A stretch of 64,000 nucleotides of DNA from positions 70,189,213 to 70,253,212 of the forward strand of contig NC_092044.1 of the NCBI RefSeq assembly GCF_003086295.3. The letters are read 5' to 3'. Positions 55,901 through 64,000 of this stretch are shown here, piece by piece (position 1 is the first letter of the stretch; each line of letters opens with the position of its first letter). The notes below the pieces were generated by a model. It saw only the letters and a list, made by a program, of their open reading frames with translations, was not told where the DNA came from and ran no database searches. The translations under genes were made by a program, and so were the position numbers. The stretch comes from Arachis hypogaea. Its lineage: Eukaryota; Streptophyta; Magnoliopsida; Fabales; Fabaceae.

Positions 55901-56095
55901 CCAAAATTCAACCAAAATTCCATTTAAATTCAATTCCTCTCCAAATTGAATCAAGGCCAACCAAACCCATTTCTCCTCAAATCCAAAGCAAGCAAAGCCC
56001 ACATCATCACTCAAAGGCACATGGATCAATTAAATTAAGATTTTTATTTTTGTAATTTGTTTTAATTTCATTTTCATTTTTCATTTAGTAAAGCC

Positions 56096-56104
56096 TATAT
56101 AAAG
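56096..56104 (+). promoter_or_regulatory. TATA box of solo LTR L
   Basis: TATATAAAG in AAAGCCTATATAAAGGC, same as in C. Confidence 0.7.
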
Positions 56105-57338
56105 GCATCAATTAGAGCTCGGAAAGGAGGTTGGCTCCAATAGGGAGCATTAGGAATAGATAGCTCTCTCCTTTAGTTTTCTTTTCTGCTTTAAATCTTG
56201 GGTAGAGAATTGAAGAAATTCTGTTTCAATCTCACCTTGAGATCTTTTGTTTACTTTTTCTGCATAAATTGAAATTCACATACTGCTTCATCTTCTCTTT
56301 AATTCTGCAATTCATTTTTCTTCTTTATGCTGCAAACTATTCTTGTTGAATCAAGGAAGGATTTGAGATCTAGACTTGTTACTAGTCTCTTCTACTCCTG
56401 AGATCTTGAACCCAATTTTTAATTGCTGCAACTTAAGCACTTGTTTTGCTGCAAATTAAGCACCAGTATTTCTCTGTTTACTCTTCAAGGCATTTTTACT
56501 TTTTTGTTAAGATCTAGTTCCATTGAATCAATCCTCTACTCTTCTACTTGTTGCAATTTATTTTTTCTTGATTAAACTCTGTAATCCCACATCCCTGACC
56601 CATTTAAGATTCAAGCAATTTACATTTTTTGTCATTTAAGTTTCTCCAATTTACATTGCTTATTCTTTAAGCTTCCTGCCTATTTACATTCTGCAATTTA
56701 AGTTCATTGCTATTTACATTCTGCTGCCACAATTCTCACTCACCAATGTTAGCTTGACTAAACTAATCACCCACTAAAGTTGCTTGATCCATCAATCCCT
56801 GTGGGATCGACCTCACTTTAAGTGAGTTATTACTACTTGATGCAACCCGTATACTTGCCGGTTAGATCTATGTGTTTGGAAATTCGTTTTTCCACAAAAT
56901 CACCATCAGGCAGCTATGGCAAATTATATATCAAATCGAAGCCTCGGACGTTAGCTTTCCAACGCAACTAGAACTGCATCGTTTGGACCTCTGTAGCTAA
57001 AGTTATAGCCGTTTGAGTGCAAAGAGGTCTGGCTGGACAGCTTAGCAATTTCTCCAACTTCTTGTATTTCTTCCACTTTTGCATGCTTCTTTTCCATCCT
57101 CTGAGCCATTCCTGCCCTGTAATCTCTGAGATCACTTAACACACATATCAAGGCATCTAATGGTAATAAGAGAGGATTAATAATAAGCAAATATAAGATC
57201 AAAGAAGCACGTTTTCAATTATAGTACAAAATCAGGAAGGAAATATAAAACTCTGCAAATATTATGAATAAGTGGGTAAAGAGTTGATAAAATCCACTCA
57301 ATTGAGCAAAAGATAAACCATAAAATAGTGGTTTATCA

Positions 57339-57376
57339 ACCTCCCCACACTTAAACACTAGCATGTCCTCATGCTA
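57339..57376 (-). promoter_or_regulatory. LTR-proximal hexaloop hairpin and TTTAAGTGTGGGGAGG tract of K
   Basis: Minus strand TAGCAT-GAGGAC-ATGCTA (57376-57359), 6 perfect pairs, then TGTTTAAGTGTGGGGAGG up to the 3' LTR. Confidence 0.8.
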
Positions 57377-58008
57377 AGCTCAAGAGAAACTATAAAGATG
57401 AAGAGGAATGGTAGATTAATATGAAATGCAATCCTATCTATATGAATGCAACTACATGCAGAATGTTTCTACCTACTTGGTTAAAAATAAATAAATCTTT
57501 CAAGAACATATATGAACTGGATTTCACTGATTCAAATCATAAAAATGAAGTAAAAGTAAACTTGCAGAAGAAAATAGCTCATGAAAGCCGAGAACAAAGA
57601 ATCGAGCATCGAACCCTCATTGGAAGTGTATACACTCTAATCATTCAAGTGTTTAAGGTTCGACTCTCTCAATTCTCTACTAACCTTGCTTTCTAAGGCT
57701 TGCTCTTCATCTAACAATCAACAAAAATTTAATGCATAAATACAAATATCAAGAGGTCTTTTAAGGGTTGTAATGGGGTTAGGGTCATGGTAGGATTGTA
57801 TTTGGCCAAGGGGACTAAAAATCTTAATCCTTAATTAACTTAAACTTTTCCACCTAACTTAGACAATCCATGTAATCATAATACAACATCTAACCATCCA
57901 TTAACTATGTTTTCCACATATTCATACGTTCTAATTTCAAGTACAACTCATATGCATTGCTTTCACCACTCACTTTGGGGCATTTTGTCCCCTTTTATTT
58001 GCTCTTTT

Positions 58009-58079
58009 TCTTTTCTTTTCTTTTCTTTTTCTTTTATTTTTCTCTCTTTTTTTATATTATTTTTCTTTTCTTTTTCTCA
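58009..58079. repeat. (TTTTC)n pyrimidine tract in K
   Basis: About 70 bp of TTTTC/CTTTT repeats after TTTGGGGCATTTTGTCCCC; the homologous site in D is a (TA)n repeat. Confidence 0.85.
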
Positions 58080-58799
58080 ATGCATATGATTAAATTATTG
58101 AATGCATAAACATGTCCTAAACATTTCTTTCACATTTTCAGAAATTTCTAACATACTCAATTCTCAAACCAAATGTTTCCAAACACAATTTTTCCACACT
58201 TAAATCATAAGCACTTTCACTAGTCTAAGCTAACCAAGGATTCAAATTAAGGACATTATTGTTTTTCGCTTAGAGTTGATGATGTGCTAAAATAAAGAAC
58301 AAATGGGTATAATAGGCTCAAAATTGGTTTGCAAGGGATAATGAAAGGTAAGGCCATATGGGTATGTGAGCTCAGTGAAACAAAGGCCTCAATCATGTAA
58401 GTGCATGTATACATCAAATAATGGAAATATAGAATTAAGCAAGACAAAGATCACAATTTTAGAGAGAAAAACACACATCAAAAATAAATTATTGGTTGAC
58501 AAAATGCAACCAATCAATTAGGCTCAAAAATCTTACAGGTTTTGTGTGTTCGAGCTCTAAACCATGTTCCAATATAATATTTCTTCAAACAAGTGTAACA
58601 AAAAATTTTATTCAAATTAGTGAAATACTTTAAAAGGTTTCTTGGAAAAGAAAATATTACTTCAACCAAGTGGTAAAATATGCAAAAAATCAAACAAATA
58701 TGCAATCAATTATGCAAATGCAACAATGAACAAACCAATAAAATAAAAAAATTTTGGTGTTGAGTCAAGAAATAACTAACCCATAGAGATCGGTATCAA

Positions 58800-58836
58800 C
58801 CTCCCCACACTTAAAGATTGCACCGTCCTCGGTGCA
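58800..58836 (-). promoter_or_regulatory. Internal hexaloop hairpin plus TTTAAGTGTGGGGAGG tract of K
   Basis: Minus strand TGCACC-GAGGAC-GGTGCA (58836-58819), 6 perfect pairs; the D copy has a T/G pair at the closing position. The tract TTTAAGTGTGGGGAGG follows. About 1.5 kb from the 3' LTR. Confidence 0.8.
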
Positions 58837-59626
58837 TGCTGAGATGTGCAAGTGGATGGGGGTTGTCGTTTCTCAGCTGAGCTCTTTTTGTTCCTTTCCT
58901 TCCTTGGTGGCCATCCTGAAGAAGGGAAGAGAAAGTAAATTAAATTCAAATAGATATATAGCAAGGAAGAGAACGGAAGAATGGTGATGGATGCACATTA
59001 GGATGTAATTGACATTAACACATGCTCGCGAGTACATGTGAAAAGCCATCAATTGAAAATAGCTAGTGCATATAAGGACAAGTGAATGCAAGGTGTTTAT
59101 TGGCATGCCGGCAAAGGGCATGAGTAGCATAGACCAAGCATCACTTGTAATAAATCACCATGTTTGTATTGACAATTAAATTCAATTAATAAAATAGTAA
59201 AGGGAGTTTATGAAAAGCAAGTATTGAATAGTATAAAGTATAATAGAGAAGTGCATAATGCCATATGGGCTTTTTCACAAACACATAGCATGTATGGTAA
59301 ATAAGCTATTGAAAGTATTAAATTGAACATGCAAGCAACCATTCAAAAAGTAATATATAATTGTCAAACAATTTCATAATAATTTACAAGAAAATAATTT
59401 CCCAATTAAATTTTTAACACCAAAATAACAAATTTAGAAAAGAAAATAAAAATATGCACAAAATAAAAAAATGTAATGAATGAAAGTATGCAAATAAATT
59501 AAATAAAATAGAATGGAAGTGAGAGAAAATAAGAAAGGAAGAAGAAAGAAATAAGAAAAGATAAGAAGAATAAGGATTCGGAGAAGAAAAGATAAGAAAA
59601 TTGGCACTAATCTGGAGAGGTTGTGC

Positions 59627-60170
59627 GATGCTGGCGACGCGGTCGCGTGGGTAACGCGGTTGCGTGGTGCGCAATAAGGTTAGGCGATGCGGACGCGTGG
59701 GGCACGCGATCGCGTGACTTGATTTGTGCTAGTGGCGCGAGTGCAGCCTCGCGGTCGCACAACTCTCTGTTCAAAACTTAGTATTGCCAAAATCCAGGGT
59801 GACGTGGTCGCGTGGTCGACGCGATCGGGTGGGTGGCTTTTTCTTAAAATGACGCGGCCGCGTGGGGCACGCAGTCGCGTGGTAGGGCTTGGGCTTCCAA
59901 CATGAGTCCAGCCCAATTCCAGCTTAACTTTCGGCCATACACCTTGTTACGTCGAAATCCAGGGCTACGCAGTCGCGTGGGTGACGCGGACGCGTGGGGA
60001 AGCCATTTTGCAAATGACGCGGCCGCATCAGCGATACGGTCGCGTGGGACGATTTGTGCCCTTGGCACGCCTCCATCCTTGCTCCTGCGTAACTCTTTGT
60101 TCAATTTCTTTTCCTCCTAACGCACATACGACGCGGACGCGTCAGCGACGCTGCCGCGTCGCGTGCGTAA
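59627..60170. repeat. GACGCGGNCGCGTGG spacer array of K
   Basis: At least ten GC-rich cores (GACGCGGTCGCGTGGG, GACGCGGCCGCGTGGG, GACGCGGACGCGTC and others) in 540 bp, just 3' of the ORF as in D, but with a different core sequence. Several contain GCGGCCGC. ORFs over it are low-complexity shadows. Confidence 0.85.
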
Positions 60171-60377
60171 AACCCCCTTTTTTTAAAAAAATGAAGAATA
60201 CAGTGTTAATATGAATGTGACGCAAAACTCCAGGTTCAATATAATAAAATAAAATAAAACTAGAAAACAAATAAAACTAAATAAAAATGAAAAATGAACG
60301 ATTGTACCATGGTGGGTTGTCTCCCACCTAGTACTTTTAGTTAAAGTCCTTAAGTTGGACATTTGGTGAGCTTCCTG

Positions 60378-61871
60378 TTATGGTGGCTTGTGCTTGAACT
60401 CATCCAGGAATCTCCACCAATGTTTGTGATTCCAGTGTCCTCCGGGATCCCAAACTAAGCATGTAAAGCCCTTAAGAAGCTTCAAACAGATTCTTAGGCT
60501 CCCGGGGTGACAAATGCCAGAACAGATTCCAGGATCCGAAACTTTACTTTTACACCCGTTTTTGTCTCGATCTGTATTTTTCCAGCCGGGTGAAAGGTGA
60601 TCTGAATTCTCACTGCAGCGACCAAACAGCTTTCTAGACCCATTCAGTTGAGCTTTATACCAACCTTTGCGTTTAAACTTAAAGCTTCCAACCATGATGA
60701 ACCTTGCAGGACAATTTTTACCACTAGCCATCTTCCTCTTACTCTTAATGCCACAAAGAGCTCTAAGTTGACCATCCGTCTCCAGTAGCCCATATTCAAG
60801 TGGGATTAAAAAGCTATGGGATATGAATTTTACCCACTTGAATGTTGTGAAGGATGATGGCAACTTAGGGGGAGGTATTTTTAATGAAATTGCAAGCTCC
60901 ACTCCCTTGTGCTCTTCTCTGATAATTACCACCTCTTTGCAAGCTTCTTCAATTTCAACCTCTTCCTCTTGGTAGCTTTCTTCCAATTCAATCTCCTCTT
61001 TATTGCTTTCCAAGGGCATGGGGGGTTGTGCTTCTTCTTCTTGAATCTCCATCTCTTGATCAACCTCTTCCAAGTCTTCAACTATGATATGCTTTGGAGG
61101 TTGTACACCCTCCTCAGCATCAATTTCAATCGTCTTGGAAGGAGGCTCTATGTCTTGACTTTCCCATGGAGGTTCTGCATCTCCTAAGTCTTCAACCACT
61201 TCTTCTTCTTCTTGAACAATGACAGCGTCTTCTACTTGTTCTAGTATGAATTCATTCTCTGTCTTGTCCACTGGGGTTTCTGGTATCTCTGTCATGCTAC
61301 GCTCTTCAGTAGACTGTCCACATGGAACTGTGGCTGATCCTTGTATATTTGAGCGCCTAGAAACCCATTGAATTACTACTTGCTCCAGTTGTTGAATGGT
61401 TGCCTGAAATCGATCCACTATTTCCTTGAAACGATCCTTTGTCTCTTGATGTACTCGGCTTTCATAAGTAGGATCATAGTGCTCTTGGATTGATGGATAT
61501 GGAGATGATGAATATTGAAGTGGTGGTTCTTGGGAGTAATTGGGTTGGAATTGGGGTGGTTCTATATATGGTTCATATGGCTCATAAGGTGGTTAGTATG
61601 GTGGTTGAGGGTTAGGGTCATATGGAGGTGAATGGCGGAAAGGGACTTGTGAGTTTGGTGGTCCAAAGTTATGTTGAGGAAAGGGTTCATAGGCATATGG
61701 TGGTGGTTGTTGATAGTCCATTGGAGGTGGTTGTTGCCATGAGGATTGATCAAGTCCTTGTGGCTCCTCCCATCTTTGATTGTTCCAACCTTGATACCTG
61801 TTCTCATTATAATTTCTTCTTTCTGCAACATAATTGTAACCAGACTCATAGCGATGGTGGTGAGAACTCAT
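60378..61871 (-). pseudogene. Group-2 non-autonomous ORF (K), single stop, conserved C-terminal domain
   Basis: ATG at 61871-61869 (MSSHHHRYESGYNYVAERRN), Tyr/Pro-rich N-terminal 90 residues, TAA at 61595-61593, then the same frame to 60378. After the stop: a helix with RFQATIQQLEQVVIQWVSRR, a long acidic block (VEEEEEVVEDLG-type, EEIELEESYQEEEVEIEEA), then FKWVKFISHSFLIPLEYGLL, ETDGQLRALCGIKSKRKM, ARFIMVGSFKFKRKGW and NGSRKLFGR. The last 150 residues match D. About 497 codons in total. No cysteine-histidine knuckle, protease or polymerase. The conserved part is more constrained than the acidic part, which argues for a real function; I cannot name it. Confidence 0.75.
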
Positions 61872-62190
61872 GATAGCAAATAAAAATTAAAAACGAAAAT
61901 AAAAACAAATTTAAATTAAAAGGTTATTTAAATTTTGAAAATTAAATTTTGAATTTTAAATTTTGAAATTTGAAATTTCGAATTTTTAAATTTTTGAAAT
62001 TTGAATTTTTTTGAAATTTGAAATTTGAAAATTGATTTTTGAAATAAGATAAGATAAGATAAAAATTTTAAAATAAAAACCAATAACCTCTTAATTTACG
62101 AAAAAGCAAAAAAAATAAAAATAAAAATAAAAACAAATAAACAAGAAAAAAATATTTACAATAACCAATAATAAGGCACAAGTTTGCAAT
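61872..62190 (-). other. Leader of element K
   Basis: About 320 bp, T-rich on the sense strand, with TTTCAAATTTC and TTATCTTATCTTATTTC units. No gene. Confidence 0.7.
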
Positions 62191-62208
62191 TCCCCGGCAA
62201 CGGCGCCA
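62191..62208 (-). other. Primer-binding site of K (tRNA-Asp type)
   Basis: Minus strand TGGCGCCGTTGCCGGGGA, 18 of 18, 3 bases from the LTR. Confidence 0.95.
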
Positions 62209-62211
62209 TTT

Positions 62212-63248
62212 TGACGTTAGGATTTTTGCCAGTAAAGAATATCATAAAAATAGTCGCGTTGTAGATATAATCTCTAAACCGACAAAAATCCCTTCGTACA
62301 AACATTTTGGTTGTCACAAGTAACAAACCCCTTTGAAATTGATAACCGAGTATTCAAACCTCGGGTCGTCTTCTTAAGGAATTGCAGGGAGGTATGTTCT
62401 TATTATTGGTTATGGAGATTGTAAATTTGGGATTTTGAGAAATTAGGGAGCAGTATGTTGCATAAGAAGAAATAAAATAAATAAATAAATAACTATAAAA
62501 TAAACTCTTGGCAAGGTATGAAGACTGGAGGTCCTATCCCAGTTATCCTTATCAATTGTAATGAGAATTGGATTTTTCTCCCACTTTATTAACCTCTAAC
62601 TATGAAGGTAAGTTAAGTGGATGAATTAATTCTTGAAGAATTCCAATTCTCAATCAACAATGAGTTTGATAACTCAAGAGTCACCAATTATTTAACCAAG
62701 GCCAAAAGGGAGAAAAATATCTAAATTAAATTGAAAGCAATCTCAAACAGAGCAAAGCAATCTTAAATCTGAATTACCTCAAATAATATTAATTAAGAAA
62801 ATCATAACATGAATGTAGCATAAGCTAAATAGGCAACATATCTAATACAAGCATTGAAGTATCTGAAAGTAAAATGAGGAATATAAAGTAAAAGAACGTT
62901 GAACCTGGGATTGAGAGTCACTCCTAAAACTAAGAGAAATCCTAAATCCTAATCCTAAGAGAGAGGAGAGAGCCTCTCTCTATAAAAACTACATCTACTC
63001 CTAAAACTGTGAATGCGAGAGCCTCCTCATGAATGAATGGATTCCCCCACTTTATAGCCTCTAACCTGTGTTTTCTGCGCCGCAAACTGGGTTAAAAACA
63101 GCCCAGAAATCGCCCCCAACGTATTCTGGTACGTACAGGTCGCAGAAAAGTGACGCGGCCGCATGGCTCACGCGGCCGCGCGGGTTGTGTTCCTGCCAGG
63201 TCACGCGTCCGCGTGACCCACGCGTTCGCGTCGTCTGGCGTCGGGGCA
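62212..63248 (-). repeat. 5' LTR of element K, broken by M
   Basis: U5 and part of U3, collinear with 53784-54800. CpG spacers 63150-63235 (GACGCGGCCGC, CACGCGGCCGCGCGGG, CACGCGTCCGCGTG). It stops at GGGGCA where LTR M starts. The U3 start would lie beyond the window. Confidence 0.9.
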
Positions 63249-64000
63249 TGATGAGCGGATAATTTGTACGCTTTTTGGCATTGTTTTTAGTATGTTTTTA
63301 GTATGATTTAGTTAGTTTTTAGTATATTTTTATTAGTTTGTAGCTAAAATTCACTTTTCTAGACTTTACTATGAGTTTGTGTGTTTTTCTGTGATTTCGG
63401 GTATTTTCTGGCTGAAATTGAGGGTCCTGAGCAAAAATCTGATTCAGAGACTGAAAATGACTGCAGATGCTGTTGGATTCTGACCTCCCTGCACTCGAAG
63501 TAGATTTTCTGGAGCTACAGAAGCCCAATTTGCGCGCTCTCAACGGCGTTGGAAAGTAGACATCCTGGGCTTTCCAGAAATGTATAATAGTCCATACTTT
63601 GCCCAAGATTTGATGGCCCAAACCGGCGTGGCAAATCAGCCTCAGAATTTCCAGCGTTTAACGCTGGAACTGGCATAAAACTTGGAGTTAAACGCCCAAA
63701 CTGGCATAAAAGCTGGCGTTTAACTCCAGAAAAAGTCTCTACACATGAAAGCTTCAATGCTCAGCCCAAGCACACACTAGGTGGACCCAGAAGTGAATTT
63801 TTACGTCATTTACTCAATTCTGTATACCCTAGGTTACTAGTTTACTATTAATAGGATCTTTTGACATTGTATCTGTACCTCATGACACTTTACACGATTC
63901 TTTGTATACCTTCCACGGCATGAGTCTCTAAACCCCATGGTTGGGGGTGAGGAGCTCTGCTGTGTCTTGATGGATTAATGCAATTACTACTGTTTCTTAT
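63249..64000 (+). mobile_element. Group-1 LTR element M, 5' LTR start only
   Basis: Starts TGATGAGCGGATAATT; the U3 module at about 63515-63600 has GGCGTTGGAAAGTAG facing GGGCTTTCC; GGCGTTTAACTCC/GTTTAACGCTGG spacers 63650-63730; weak TATTAATAGG near 63846. Runs off the right edge. Confidence 0.88.

Larger units (their letters stand above)
54801..56908 (+). mobile_element. Solo LTR L (group 3, related to C)
   Basis: 2108 bp, TGATGACATG...CACCATCA, perfect TSD GGCAG (54796-54800, 56909-56913). It shares with C the TATATAAAG context, U5 CTGTGGGATCGACC and the following stem-loop. No interior. The U3 hairpin at 55255-55285 is the best preserved in the window. Confidence 0.93.
53784..57338 (-). 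repeat. 3' LTR of element K, split by solo LTR L
   Basis: Pieces 53784-54800 and 56909-57338; about 1442 bp without L. Sense strand starts TGATAAACCAC (57338), ends ...CTAACGTCA (53784). U3 module about 57025-56916; CpG spacers 54740-54790; U5 stem CCGAG/CTCGG region near 53945-53915. Confidence 0.9.
57377..60377 (-). other. 3' untranslated region of element K
   Basis: About 3 kb without a convincing gene, collinear with 21057-23983 of D. It contains a pyrimidine repeat, an internal hairpin-tract copy and the CpG spacer array. Confidence 0.7.
53784..63248 (-). mobile_element. Group-2 non-autonomous LTR element K
   Basis: 3' LTR 53784-57338 (with L inside), interior 57339-62211, 5' LTR from 62212, broken by M at 63248. 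Perfect PBS, one ORF with a single stop, two hexaloop hairpins, CpG spacer array. Left flank GTGAC; the right flank lies outside the window. The LTR copies are near-identical in the first 200 bases, so K is young. It is inserted in element I. Confidence 0.92.

Noticed and set aside
55513..55949. Cys/Arg/Trp-rich ORFs on both strands in L
   Set aside because: Overlapping open frames in GC-rich inverted repeats; no domain; inside a solo LTR.

Overview
The window looks like a gene-free block of a plant genome built almost entirely from nested Ty3/gypsy-type LTR retrotransposons. Evidence: long LTRs with TG...CA ends, 5-bp target-site duplications (TSDs), primer-binding sites (PBS) complementary to the 3' end of plant tRNA-Asp, gag-like and retropepsin-like reading frames, and no intact cellular gene, rRNA or tRNA. 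The LTR start TGATGAGCGGATAATT and the CpG-rich ACGCGTACGCGT-like spacers are sequences I associate with peanut (Arachis; FIDEL/Feral-like and related families). That attribution is from memory and was not searched.

I use three groups. Group 1 (LTR starts TGATGAGCGG): A (minus, 1-7516, cut by the left edge), E (minus, 8097-43684), F (plus, 29189-39545) and M (plus, 63249 to the right edge). Group 2 (LTR starts TGATAAACC): D (minus, 19484-27374), G, H and I (plus, partial), J (solo LTR, minus) and K (minus, 53784-63248 and beyond). Group 3 (long LTRs with a TATATAAAGG promoter): C (plus, 9048-19299) and L (solo LTR, plus, 54801-56908).

Left part (1-43743): A lies beside a short older stretch (7517-8096). 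E is inserted there with a perfect TSD, GAAAC at 8092-8096 and 43685-43689, 35.6 kb apart. E itself is about 7 kb; C (10.3 kb), D (7.9 kb) and F (10.4 kb) are nested inside it. Right part (43744-64000): G is broken by H, H is broken in its protease by I, I is broken by solo LTR J and by K, and K carries L in its 3' LTR and M at the homologous base of its 5' LTR.

None of the complete internal regions (C, D, F, K) has a reverse transcriptase or integrase, so they look non-autonomous. Groups 1, 2 and 3 encode unrelated proteins: gag-protease plus a plant-transposon-domain ORF; a Tyr/Pro-rich protein with a conserved C-terminal domain; an Asn/Gln-rich coiled-coil protein. Yet they share several short, apparently structured cis modules: (i) a hairpin with a GAGGAC-type hexaloop before a TTTAAGTKTGGKG tract, in two copies per element, with stems that change but stay paired; (ii) a U5 motif complementary to the tRNA-Asp T-arm followed by a covarying stem-loop; (iii) a U3 module with an inverted repeat, 17 copies in the window; (iv) group-specific arrays of self-complementary spacers. 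My best candidate for a new system is this shared RNA/DNA signal kit, which could let unrelated non-autonomous elements use the same foreign machinery.
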